A stretch of DNA of 64,000 nucleotides from Sphingobacterium endophyticum (lineage in GTDB: Bacteria > Bacteroidota > Bacteroidia > Sphingobacteriales > Sphingobacteriaceae), in contig NZ_SMMI01000009.1 of the NCBI RefSeq assembly GCF_009733535.1, positions 124,001 to 188,000 of the forward strand. Reading direction: 5' to 3'. Below, piece after piece: positions 47,573 through 55,781 of this stretch (position 1 is the first letter of the stretch; the number at the start of each line of letters is the position of its first letter). Both the position numbers and the translations under genes were made by a program. The notes below the pieces were generated by a model. The model was not told the origin of the DNA. It did not search any database and saw nothing but the letters and a program-made list of their open reading frames with translations.

Positions 47573-48922
47573 ATGTCAGATAAACCACTTGTTATAAAAT
47601 GGAATCAGCTATGTCTTGAAGCCATTAAGTTGACCAAATCGTCCGGTCCATTTGCTGCTAGGGCATTAGCCATCTTACATACGGCAATGTATGACGCTTG
47701 GTCTGTTTATGAAACTTGTGCGATAAGTACAACTACCGCCAAGTATATTAAAATTCCTAAACAGCAATGTGCCAAAGAAAATATTCGGAAATCATTCTCT
47801 TATGCTGCTTTCCAAGTATTAATGGACCTGTTTTGGCTAAAGTTACCGGCAGAATCTAAAGGAATATTTATTGATTTAATGTGCCAAGAGGGATTTGATC
47901 CTGCAATTAAAACATTAGATATCTGCAAACCTGAAGGTATTGGAAATATCATGGCTAAATTAAACCTGGAATTGCGGCATGCTGATGGCGCCAATTCCTT
48001 GGGAACAGTACATATGCCTCAACTCTCGGATTATACTGGCTATAAACCTAAAAATACGCCTGAGATAATATATGACATGAGTCATTGGCAACCGCAATAT
48101 AAGTCCATCGAAAATAAAAAATCTCAAAAATTCTTATTGCCGCACTGGGGTTTGATTAAGCCTTTTGCCCTTACCTACAATTGGCAGTTTAGACCCAACC
48201 CTCCATATACTAAGGAACAAGCTGAATTTAAAATGCAGGCTAGGGAAATATTAGATATCAATGCCGGTCTTACTGATGAACAAAAGGTCATCGCAAGTTA
48301 TTGGGAAGATGCTAGGGGAACTTTTACAACGGCTGGACACTGGTGCGAAATTGCCCAATTTGTAGCTCAAAAAGAATATTATAGAAATTCTCAATGCATT
48401 AAACTGTTCTTTGTTTTAACCAATGCAATGTTGGATTCTTCAATTGCTGTTTGGGAATGTAAACACTATTACGATTCTGTTCGACCTATTACAGCAATCC
48501 GAGCTCTCTTTAATGCAACAACAATACAGGCATGGGCTGGTCCTTGTAAAGGGACCGAAACGATGAATGGTGAAAATTGGACCCCATACCTGAAAACTCC
48601 TGCTTCTCCCGAATATATTTCATTCCATAGCTGTATAAGCCGTACAGCCGCGGTTATACTTAAAACTTTTACCGGTAATGATGTGTTCGGGGGCAGAACA
48701 GTAATAAAAATGGGTACTTCAAAAATTGAATCGGGAAATACTCCCTGCATGGATATCGTATTGGATTGGCCAACTTATTCCTTTGCCGCAGAACAAGCCG
48801 GACAATCCTGTTTATTTGCTGGAATCCATTTTTCCAAAGCAACCCAGGAAGGGCACCATGTAGGGGTCAAAATAGCAGTGACTGCATGGGAAAAAGCTAA
48901 GTTCTATTTCAATGAAAAGTAA
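47573..48922 (+). CDS. Vanadium haloperoxidase/PAP2-superfamily protein inside the eCIS operon
   Basis: 449 aa, without signal peptide. It is a bacterial vanadium-dependent haloperoxidase-like protein of the PAP2 superfamily. Motif 1 is intact: Lys297 and Arg304-Pro305 (KHYYDSVRP). Motif 2, usually SGHS, reads SFHS (Ser350, Phe351, His352). Motif 3, usually S-R-x3-G-x-H, reads SCLFAGIH (Ser412, Cys413, His419), so the usual Arg is Cys. Two of seven anion-ligand positions are therefore changed, and activity on vanadate or phosphate is doubtful. It lies between the DUF4157 effector gene and the AAA+ gene, overlapping the latter by 11 bases. Its role in an eCIS is unknown to me; cargo, lipid phosphatase or structural adaptor are all possible. 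Confidence 0.82.
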   Translation: MSDKPLVIKWNQLCLEAIKLTKSSGPFAARALAILHTAMYDAWSVYETCAISTTTAKYIKIPKQQCAKENIRKSFSYAAFQVLMDLFWLKLPAESKGIFIDLMCQEGFDPAIKTLDICKPEGIGNIMAKLNLELRHADGANSLGTVHMPQLSDYTGYKPKNTPEIIYDMSHWQPQYKSIENKKSQKFLLPHWGLIKPFALTYNWQFRPNPPYTKEQAEFKMQAREILDINAGLTDEQKVIASYWEDARGTFTTAGHWCEIAQFVAQKEYYRNSQCIKLFFVLTNAMLDSSIAVWECKHYYDSVRPITAIRALFNATTIQAWAGPCKGTETMNGENWTPYLKTPASPEYISFHSCISRTAAVILKTFTGNDVFGGRTVIKMGTSKIESGNTPCMDIVLDWPTYSFAAEQAGQSCLFAGIHFSKATQEGHHVGVKIAVTAWEKAKFYFNEK

Positions 48923-50300
48923 AAAGGAAATAAAAGAATCTCATATCAGCTTCGTTGATAGAAATGCTCCAGAAGAATATAAATATTTGGAACGTTTGAT
49001 CTTGCATAGACTCGATGTTTGGTTTCCTGCGGATATTGAAATTCCAAAACCTTCAGCGGAGATTGATAAATGGACCGCTAATCTTTCCGATTTTGTCAGC
49101 AAAAACAATCTTAATCTGGATGAATCTACCGTCTTATTAATCGCCATGGTACCGCATGTAATCCCAGATTTATTTGATAACCTAATTAATTATAAAATGC
49201 AGCATTCTGGTGATTTTCAAAAAATCGGAGGAGTGCGGGGAAAAGATTTTCGAGGTTTTATTCCTACTGCTGAAACTGCAGTATTTCTCCTTGCAGATGA
49301 TGATTATGAAAAGCGCTTAGAAATTCAAAAGCTTTTTTGGGCTGATCATTTCTTTGATAAAAAGAAAGTGCTATGGTTAGAGGACCCAATTTCTGGGGAT
49401 CCAGAAATGAGCTCAAAAATCAAGATATCAAAAGAATATTTGGATAATTTTATTTTTGGAATTTCTACTCAACCTAAATTCAGTGTAAACTTTCCTGCAA
49501 AGCAGATAGAGACCTCCTTAGAATGGAAAGATCTTATCATCAGCAATGAGCTCAAGGCACAAATCGAAGAATTGAAAAGCTGGTTGAAGTACAATGAGCA
49601 ATTAATTACAGAATGGGGGATGGCCGGTCGAATTAATAAGGGCTATAAAGTCCTGCTTTATGGACCTTCAGGTACTGGAAAAACCCTTACTGTTGGCTTG
49701 TTGGGAAAAGAAGTCGGGAAACAGGTATTTAAAATAGATCTCTCTATGGTTTTATCCAAATATATTGGAGAAACTGAGAAAAATTTGGAACAGATCTTTG
49801 CTAAAGCTGAAGATAAGGGCTGGATTCTCTTCTTTGATGAGGCAGATTCACTCTTTGGAAAAAGAACAAATGTACGTGATGCACATGATAAATATGCCAA
49901 CCAAGAAGTTTCCTATTTATTACAGCGAATAGAGGATTACAATGGTATGGTCATATTGGCTACCAACATGAAGAATAACATTGATGATGCATTCATGCGT
50001 CGGTTTAATTCTATTCTGAAATATTCCGTTCCCGAAGCTGATGATAGAGCCAAAATCTGGCGACTTTCATTCCCTAAAGATCTTCAATTCTGCAACGCAA
50101 ATAGACAAATAATTGATATTCCTGAACAGGTTAAAAATTATGTTATCTCTGGTGGTTCCATAATAAACGTAGTCCATTATGCCAGTATAAAAGCAATTGA
50201 AAGATATCAAAAGGATAATAGTCAGAAATTTATTTTCTTACCTGATGTTTTAGATGGAATTAAAAAAGAATTATTAAAAGAAGGTAAACCCTTTGGATAG
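48912..50300 (+). CDS. AAA+ ATPase of the eCIS (Afp15/Pvc15-like)
   Basis: 462 aa. The N-terminal 200 residues are a helical family-specific domain. The AAA+ core has Walker A GPSGTGKT (residues 251-258), Walker B ILFFDEADSLF (Asp309, Glu310), sensor 1 ILATNMKNN and the arginine finger area FMRRFNSIL. This is the ATPase of eCIS operons, required for particle assembly or cargo loading in Afp/PVC. It is the last gene of the operon and starts 11 bases inside the haloperoxidase-like gene. A 136-base gap follows it. Confidence 0.93.
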   Translation: MKSKKEIKESHISFVDRNAPEEYKYLERLILHRLDVWFPADIEIPKPSAEIDKWTANLSDFVSKNNLNLDESTVLLIAMVPHVIPDLFDNLINYKMQHSGDFQKIGGVRGKDFRGFIPTAETAVFLLADDDYEKRLEIQKLFWADHFFDKKKVLWLEDPISGDPEMSSKIKISKEYLDNFIFGISTQPKFSVNFPAKQIETSLEWKDLIISNELKAQIEELKSWLKYNEQLITEWGMAGRINKGYKVLLYGPSGTGKTLTVGLLGKEVGKQVFKIDLSMVLSKYIGETEKNLEQIFAKAEDKGWILFFDEADSLFGKRTNVRDAHDKYANQEVSYLLQRIEDYNGMVILATNMKNNIDDAFMRRFNSILKYSVPEADDRAKIWRLSFPKDLQFCNANRQIIDIPEQVKNYVISGGSIINVVHYASIKAIERYQKDNSQKFIFLPDVLDGIKKELLKEGKPFG

Positions 50301-50355
50301 TATTCAAATAGCCTTTCCTCAAAGGATTTCCATATATCCTGCATAAAATAGATTT

Positions 50356-50384
50356 GTAATTCTTAAATTAGGGAGAAGAATTAC
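50356..50384 (+). terminator. Weak hairpin after the eCIS operon
   Basis: A perfect nine-base inverted repeat (GTAATTCTT with AAGAATTAC, 11-base loop) lies 55 bases after the AAA+ gene. No T-run follows, so it is not a convincing intrinsic terminator. A second very short hairpin (CCCTC/GAGGG) comes right after. Read-through into the next operon cannot be excluded. Confidence 0.3.
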
Positions 50385-50436
50385 CAAAACCCTCAAAAAG
50401 AGGGAATTCCTAACTTAATCCAAGATTATAAACTAT

Positions 50437-51765
50437 ATGGTATTTATAATTGTGCTCCTAAGCTTGCTATTGCTTGTCCTTCTTATAACCTATTTCAAAG
50501 TCAATACCTTTATTTCCTTCCTTATTGTTTCCATTTTGGCGGCTATTGTCCTAGGGATTCCCATGTCAAAGATTCCGGGTACGGTAGAAAAGGGGATAGG
50601 TTCAATTATGGGAGGCCTAACTCTGATTATTGTTTTGGGTGCCATGCTGGGTAAGATCGTCGCCGAAAGTGGCGCCGCAGAAAATATTTCCACCGTCATG
50701 GTCCGGTTATTCGGTGTAAAACACCTTCAATGGGGAATGGCTTTTACAGGTTTTATCGTCGGAATTCCGCTTTTTTATGGAGTAGGATTTGTCCTATTGG
50801 TCCCTTTAATTTTCTCAATCGTCTATAAATATAAACTACCATTAGTTTATATCGGATTACCTATGTTGGCGGCTCTTTCGGTAACGCATGGTTTTATCCC
50901 TCCTCATCCTTCCCCGGTTGCTCTTGTCGTACTTTTTAATGCCAATATGGGCCTGACCTTAATTTATGGTATTCTAATCGCTATACCCGCAATAATTTTA
51001 GGCGGACCTTTATTTAGTAAGACTCTTAAACATATTAAAGCAGGTAAGTCAGAAATATTTAACCTAGAGGAGGTTGATCATTCGAATGATTCCTATAACA
51101 AACCTGGAAAATGGAATAGCTTTATAACAGCTTTATTGCCAGTGATATTGATTATTTTATTTACAGTATTACCTTATTTAGTTCCTAAGACTAATGTAAA
51201 TGCGCATGAAATCATATCATTCTTTGGTTCCGCTAATATTGTTATGCTAATAGCGATTATATATGCGACTTTTTCATTGGGTATTAGTCTGGGAAGGCCA
51301 ATTAAAAGTGTCATGATCACTTATTCTGAGGCTGTCAAGGATATCGCTATGATCTTACTTATTATTGCCGGGTCTGGGGTCTTCAAACAGGTTATGGAGG
51401 AAAGTGGGGTAAGCTTATTACTCGCCAACAATTTACAAGGGCTGCCCATACATCCATTAATTCTTGCTTGGATAATTACCGCCATTATACGCGGATGTAT
51501 TGGTTCTGCTACGGTTGCTGCATTAACTGCGGCTAGCGTTCTCTTACCTTTGATTCAATCTTCAGGAGTAAACCCCAACTTAATGGTTCTCGCAATCGGT
51601 GCTGGTAGCTTAATGTTCTCCCATGTTAATGATTCCGGATTCTGGATGTTTAAAGAATATTTAGGGATTTCTGTTAAAGATACTTTCCGTTCCTGGTCAG
51701 TCATGGAAGCAATTGTTTCAATTGTGGGTTTGATTGGTGTTATGATTTTATCCATCTTTATATAA
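50437..51765 (+). CDS. GntP-family permease (gluconate/D-serine transporter type)
   Basis: 442 aa, twelve or so membrane spans. GntP family features are the N-terminal FISFLIVSILAAIVLGIPM, the block HGFIPPHPSPVALVVLFNAN and the C-terminal IIRGCIGSATVAALTAASVL and HVNDSGFWMFKEY. The family includes gluconate transporters and DsdX, the D-serine permease of E. coli. The downstream genes encode a RidA-like protein and a D-serine dehydratase-type PLP enzyme, so a D-amino acid is the likeliest substrate here. That choice rests on gene context, not on residues. Confidence 0.88.
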   Translation: MVFIIVLLSLLLLVLLITYFKVNTFISFLIVSILAAIVLGIPMSKIPGTVEKGIGSIMGGLTLIIVLGAMLGKIVAESGAAENISTVMVRLFGVKHLQWGMAFTGFIVGIPLFYGVGFVLLVPLIFSIVYKYKLPLVYIGLPMLAALSVTHGFIPPHPSPVALVVLFNANMGLTLIYGILIAIPAIILGGPLFSKTLKHIKAGKSEIFNLEEVDHSNDSYNKPGKWNSFITALLPVILIILFTVLPYLVPKTNVNAHEIISFFGSANIVMLIAIIYATFSLGISLGRPIKSVMITYSEAVKDIAMILLIIAGSGVFKQVMEESGVSLLLANNLQGLPIHPLILAWIITAIIRGCIGSATVAALTAASVLLPLIQSSGVNPNLMVLAIGAGSLMFSHVNDSGFWMFKEYLGISVKDTFRSWSVMEAIVSIVGLIGVMILSIFI

Positions 51766-51786
51766 TTGATTTAAAAAAAACACACA

Positions 51787-52260
51787 ATGAAGATTAATGC
51801 AGACGAACAGTTCGATAAATTAGGTTTATCATTACCTCCGGCACCAGCGCCTAAAGGCGTTTATAAGCCTTATGTTATCGATGGTAAATATCTTTACTTA
51901 TCGGGACATGGGCCAGTGCAAGATGATGCTTCTCTAATCATCGGTCGAATTGGTAGCGATATGGATGCTGACGCTGGTAAACTGGCCGCTCAACAGGTAG
52001 GATTGACAATGCTCTCAACGATAAAAACCAACTTAGGATCCTTGAATAAAATAAAAAGGGTTATCAAAGTTTTAGGGATGGTCAATTGTACCCCTGATTT
52101 TGAAAGACATCCTTTTATTATTAACGGCTGTAGTGAATTATTTGCTGCTGTATGGGGCGAGGAAAATGGAATCGGGACACGCAGTGCAGTAGGTTTTGGT
52201 TCTTTACCCGACAATATCCCAGTTGAAATAGAAGCTTTGTTTGAATTACATGCTGAATAA
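51787..52260 (+). CDS. RidA/YjgF-family enamine/imine deaminase
   Basis: 157 aa. The Rid fold is clear from VIDGKYLYLSGHGPVQ, VIKVLGMVNCTPDF and the C-terminal IGTRSAVGFGSLPDNIPVEI, where the Arg that binds the carboxylate of the substrate and a following Glu are both kept. RidA proteins hydrolyse the reactive 2-aminoacrylate made by PLP-dependent serine/threonine dehydratases. It sits directly before a D-serine dehydratase-like gene, exactly where such a safeguard is needed. Confidence 0.85.
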   Translation: MKINADEQFDKLGLSLPPAPAPKGVYKPYVIDGKYLYLSGHGPVQDDASLIIGRIGSDMDADAGKLAAQQVGLTMLSTIKTNLGSLNKIKRVIKVLGMVNCTPDFERHPFIINGCSELFAAVWGEENGIGTRSAVGFGSLPDNIPVEIEALFELHAE

Positions 52261-52261
52261 A

Positions 52262-53368
52262 ATGGAAAATTGGTTTGAGGTTGAAAATGCAAATGAGATA
52301 AATTCTCCGGCACTCTTGCTCTTTCCGGATAGAATTAAAAATAATATCATCCTTTTAAAGGAGATGGTAAATGGCGATACTTCCAGATTGCGTCCCCACG
52401 CTAAGACGCATAAAATGGTGGAGGTCACTAAAATGCTTATTGAAGAGGGGATCGATCAATTTAAATGTTCAACAATCGCTGAAGCTGAAATGCTCGCATT
52501 AAGCAATGCAAAGGATGTTTTGTTGGCTTATCAGCCTGTTGGACCTAATTTAGCACGTTGGATTCAACTTATCAAGGAGTATCCCAACACGCATTTTTCC
52601 TGTTTAATTGATAATGAATTTACGATCCACGAATTGGGTAGATTAGCGCATGATAATGAAGTAAACCTTTTTGTTTATCTGGACTTGAATGTAGGAATGG
52701 GAAGAACCGGTGTCTCCTTAGAACAGATCAATGAGTTGGTTCCAATTATTCAAAATTATGATGGTTTGGTTTTAGAAGGTTTGCATGGTTATGATGGCCA
52801 TATTCACGATCCCGATTTATTAATCCGCCAAAAACAAAGCGACGCCTGTTATCAGATAGTTAAAGACGCTTTCCTTTTACTACAGCCACAATTTAATCAT
52901 TCATTAATTTTGGTTATGGGCGGCTCGCCATCTTTCAGTAGCCATGCCAAAAGATCCGATGTTGTCTGTAGTCCTGGAACTTTTGTTTTTTGGGATTGGG
53001 GATACAAAGAAAAAATCCCTGAACAACCTTTTCAACCTGCCGCAATATTGCTTTGCCGTGTAATTTCAATTATTAACGATACCCGAATCTGCGTTGACTT
53101 AGGCTACAAAGCCGTTGCCTCAGATCCTCCATTACCAAGAGTTAAATTTCTAAATGCGGATGATGCGGTGCCCGCTTTTCAAAGTGAAGAACACATGGTG
53201 CTGGATGTCGAGGATAGCAATTTCTATCCAATTGGAACTGTTCTATATGCAATTCCTACACATATATGTCCAACAGTGGCCTTATACGATCGGGCTCAAG
53301 TAATTTTAGACCATCAGAAAATTACAAGTTGGCAAGTCATCGCAAGAAGTAGAATGCTAAATATTTAA
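52262..53368 (+). CDS. D-serine dehydratase/D-threonine aldolase-family PLP enzyme
   Basis: 368 aa from the ATG at 52262 (an earlier ATG at 52250 lies inside the RidA gene and would overlap it). The fold-type III PLP enzyme shows RLRPHAKTHK with the PLP lysine at Lys48, then LFVYLDLNVGMGRTG, LHGYDGHIHD and GGSPSF. Near the C-terminus the metal site reads THICPT, with His334 and Cys336. Eukaryotic D-serine dehydratases (DSD1 type) use His and Cys here, while the Alcaligenes D-threonine aldolase uses His and Asp. The His/Cys pair therefore favours dehydration of D-serine or D-threonine to a 2-oxoacid and ammonia. The neighbours (RidA, GntP permease, M19 dipeptidase) agree. Confidence 0.82.
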   Translation: MENWFEVENANEINSPALLLFPDRIKNNIILLKEMVNGDTSRLRPHAKTHKMVEVTKMLIEEGIDQFKCSTIAEAEMLALSNAKDVLLAYQPVGPNLARWIQLIKEYPNTHFSCLIDNEFTIHELGRLAHDNEVNLFVYLDLNVGMGRTGVSLEQINELVPIIQNYDGLVLEGLHGYDGHIHDPDLLIRQKQSDACYQIVKDAFLLLQPQFNHSLILVMGGSPSFSSHAKRSDVVCSPGTFVFWDWGYKEKIPEQPFQPAAILLCRVISIINDTRICVDLGYKAVASDPPLPRVKFLNADDAVPAFQSEEHMVLDVEDSNFYPIGTVLYAIPTHICPTVALYDRAQVILDHQKITSWQVIARSRMLNI

Positions 53369-53377
53369 TAATATCAC

Positions 53378-54460
53378 ATGAATCAACCCTTTTTAATAGA
53401 TGCTCACTTAGATCTTAGTATGAATGCCTTGGAATGGAACCGGGATCTCCGTGTTTCCATTTCTGAACTGAATAATAGGGAAAAAGGTTTATCGGATAAG
53501 CCTGACCGTGGTCTTGCTACGGTTACCTTTGACGAACTTAAAAAGGGAAATATAGGATTGGTTGTTGCCACCCAAATTGCCAGATATGTTGAGCCGGGAA
53601 GCGCTTTGCCCGGATGGAATTCACCCCAACAAGCTTGGGCGCAAACGCAGGGGCAATTGGCATGGTACAAAGCCATGGAAGAAGACGGTTGCCTAAAGAT
53701 GATCCAAAATAAAAATGACCTTGATTTGCACATCAAGGATTGGACCGGCGGAAACCACAACGAGGATCGCAGAATTGGATATATCCTGAGCTTGGAAGGA
53801 GCAGATTCATTAGTAGACCTTAGCTATGTTGAAAAAGCTTACTCTTATGGTTTGAGAGCAATCGGTCCGGCGCATTACGGTCCCGGCCGATATGCAAACG
53901 GTACCGACTCTTCCGGAAAACTAAATAATCAGGGAATCGAACTCCTCAAAGAAATGGAAAGGTTGAATATGATCCTTGACGCGACCCACCTCAATGACGA
54001 TGCTTTTTGGGATGCTTTAAGTAGATATCACGGTCCTATTTGGGCTAGTCATAATAATTGTAGAACCTTCGTCAATCATAACCGTCAATTTAGTGACGAG
54101 ATGATTAAAGAATTATTGGGTAGAAATGCTGTGATTGGAGTAGCTCTAGATGCTTGGATGATGGTACCCAACTGGATACGAGGAAAATCCACCCCAAAGG
54201 ATACCAATTGTAATATGGAAATCATGGCCAATAATATTGACCACATCTGCCAATTGGCCGGCAATTGTAACCATGTCGGCGTAGGTAGCGACCTTGATGG
54301 TGCTTTCGGGAAGGAGCAATGCCCTCACGATCTTGAAACTATCGCAGATATTCAGAAGGTCTTTCCAATCTTGAAAGCGAGAGGATACAATGATATTGAC
54401 CTTGAAAAAATAGCCTATAAAAATTGGTTGAGATTTATGAAAGAGGCATTGCCCGAATAG
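53378..54460 (+). CDS. M19-family (membrane/renal type) dipeptidase
   Basis: 360 aa, without a signal peptide. Zinc ligands are in place: DAHLD (His10, Asp12), YILSLEGADSL with the bridging Glu near residue 140, then ATHLNDDAF and WASHNNCR, and VGSDLDGAFG. M19 enzymes cut dipeptides and tolerate a D-amino acid at the C-terminal position. Here it is the last gene of the presumed D-amino-acid operon, nine bases after the PLP enzyme, so it may supply free D-amino acids from peptides. A hairpin terminator follows. Confidence 0.9.
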   Translation: MNQPFLIDAHLDLSMNALEWNRDLRVSISELNNREKGLSDKPDRGLATVTFDELKKGNIGLVVATQIARYVEPGSALPGWNSPQQAWAQTQGQLAWYKAMEEDGCLKMIQNKNDLDLHIKDWTGGNHNEDRRIGYILSLEGADSLVDLSYVEKAYSYGLRAIGPAHYGPGRYANGTDSSGKLNNQGIELLKEMERLNMILDATHLNDDAFWDALSRYHGPIWASHNNCRTFVNHNRQFSDEMIKELLGRNAVIGVALDAWMMVPNWIRGKSTPKDTNCNMEIMANNIDHICQLAGNCNHVGVGSDLDGAFGKEQCPHDLETIADIQKVFPILKARGYNDIDLEKIAYKNWLRFMKEALPE

Positions 54461-54524
54461 GCCTTTAAAAGATCAATACAATATCAAAATCTAATAATTC
54501 GATTTTATTGAAACATAGTATTAA

Positions 54525-54562
54525 TCAAGAATGACCAATTTTTTATTATTGATCATTCTTGA
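54525..54562. terminator. Bidirectional terminator between dipeptidase and lipoprotein genes
   Basis: Two 15-base arms (54525-54539 and 54548-54562) pair with one mismatch. The loop is T/A-rich. The hairpin lies between two convergent genes, 65 bases after the dipeptidase stop and just past the lipoprotein stop on the other strand, so it may serve both. Confidence 0.6.
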
Positions 54563-54568
54563 AATCGA

Positions 54569-54982
54569 TTATTTTTTTCGATCACCTAGTATTCTAAAGT
54601 GGTTATCTTTTGCTGTAGCTGCAGTTTTGGTAGAAGTTATTACGACAGTCTGATTATCGATATAATAGATAAATACCCCATTAGGATCATCTTCTTTATT
54701 TACAATTGAACCATCTTCTTCAAATACATCAAAAACTCTTGGAGATCCTCCAGTCGAAGGGTCGGGAGTCACTTTTAGTTGTCCTTCGCCAGTCTTATTG
54801 ATTGTTACTGAGCCTTTCTCAAAAGTTTTTAATCCTCCAGCTGCTAGATAAACGGTCATTTCCCCAACAAATGTACCTTCAGCAACCTCAATAGGTGAAC
54901 TGCTATCCTTACTGCAAGAATTAAATCCTAATGTTGCAACGGATAATAAAGCAATACTTAAATATTTAATCTTTGATTTCAT
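54569..54982 (-). CDS. Small hypothetical lipoprotein
   Basis: 137 aa. The signal peptide ends in a lipobox-like FNSC (Cys23), followed by a flexible Ser/Lys segment. The mature part (about 100 residues) is beta-rich: GTFVGEMTVYLAAGGLKTF, then GSVTINKTGEGQLKV and FIYYIDNQTVVITS. It resembles small lipocalin-like surface lipoproteins of Bacteroidota. No function can be given. Confidence 0.75.
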   Translation of the reverse strand: MKSKIKYLSIALLSVATLGFNSCSKDSSSPIEVAEGTFVGEMTVYLAAGGLKTFEKGSVTINKTGEGQLKVTPDPSTGGSPRVFDVFEEDGSIVNKEDDPNGVFIYYIDNQTVVITSTKTAATAKDNHFRILGDRKK

Positions 54983-55303
54983 AGTTATAAGTTGTGATTT
55001 AGTTCCGTAGGCTCAATTATCCTGCCAATAAAAAATTATTTATAATACTGAAAATAAAGGTTTAAACATGCATTTATGAATTATCTGCTTGGATTTTCGT
55101 TGTGTTTAGGTTTGGTTTTGGTCGTGTTTTGCTCGTGTCTCGTCCACAGCTTGTCCAAAAGTTATCCGGAGCTCGTCCGCTCGCAAGCGGACGAGCTGTG
55201 GACAATTTCCTAGCAAGGTGCGGACCATTCACGACTAAAACACGACTGAAACACGAAGGAAGGTAGATGTTACTTTTGAGGGGCAAAAGTAACCAAAACC
55301 CTT

Positions 55304-55488
55304 GGCTCATTTTAAAGTGGCTAGTCGCACGAGGCCTGGGCGCGTGAAGGAAATTCCTTTATGGCGAGGATGCCGTTCTGCAAAATCATTCCTTTTGAGG
55401 GAATGATTTTTTGAAAGCATCCAAGGCCAATCCCCCCACACAATGGCCGCGGAATTTCCTTCACCTTTCCGACACTGGAAAATGAGCC
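55304..55488. repeat. Nested 185-base inverted repeat element
   Basis: Outer arms GGCTCATTTT...AGTG (55304 on) and CACT...AAAATGAGCC (ending 55488) pair. Inside them GTGAAGGAAATTCC (55344-55357) pairs with its complement at 55451-55464, GGATGC (55368 on) with GCATCC (55417-55422), and an 11-base stem (55382-55392 with 55400-55410) forms the centre. Such a ladder of four collinear stems looks like one folded element, perhaps a dispersed non-autonomous repeat or an RNA. No terminal direct duplication was found. Confidence 0.65.
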
Positions 55489-55561
55489 GGTCTAATCAAT
55501 CCTTTGCTTCTGGGAGGTGTTGTGGATGGAGGAAAGATTGGGGGGGTGAATGGCTTATACC

Positions 55562-55669
55562 TTCGGTCCCTGAGCCTGTCGAAGGGCCGACGTATTGTCA
55601 AAGGGATGAACAAATTCGGTCCCTGAGCCGTTGCCCTGAGCTTGCCGATGGGCTGACGAATTGTCAAAG
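55562..55669. repeat. Two copies of a REP-like sequence
   Basis: Copy one (55562-55603) and copy two (55615-55669) both begin TTCGGTCCCTGAGCC and end in ATTGTCAAAG. The first copy contains a short palindrome of the kind CTTCGG...CGAAGG. This type of CCTTCGACAGG-like unit is frequent as dispersed repeats in several bacterial groups. Confidence 0.7.
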
Positions 55670-55728
55670 TATAAAAATAGTTTCCAACGCTAAAGCGTTG
55701 GAATGACAGTTTCCAATATTGGGTAGAG

Positions 55729-55781
55729 AGGGAAATAGGAAAAGAAGTCCCTTTTGAATGGACTTCTTTTCCTATTTCCCT
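55729..55781. terminator. Perfect 22-base inverted repeat (strong hairpin)
   Basis: Arms at 55729-55750 and 55760-55781 are perfectly complementary over 22 bases, with a nine-base loop. No long T-run follows on either side and no gene ends nearby, so it is more likely part of the repeat cluster than a normal terminator, although it would form a very stable RNA hairpin. Confidence 0.6.

Noticed and set aside
22201-50300. Prophage interpretation of the contractile tail genes
   Set aside because: No capsid, portal, terminase, lysis or integrase genes, and DUF4157, DUF4255, CIS_TMP and AAA+ genes are eCIS markers.
22201-50300. Type VI secretion (subtype iii) interpretation
   Set aside because: No TssJ/L/M-like membrane complex, no ClpV/TssH, and the sheath is a single phage-type protein rather than a TssB/TssC pair.
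55074-55310. 78-aa minus-strand open frame
   Set aside because: Lies across the palindromic repeats, with no domain, no start signal and atypical composition.
55443-55706. 87-aa plus-strand frame and its antisense 68-aa partner
   Set aside because: Open only because of REP-like GC-rich repeats; both strands are open and neither resembles a protein family.
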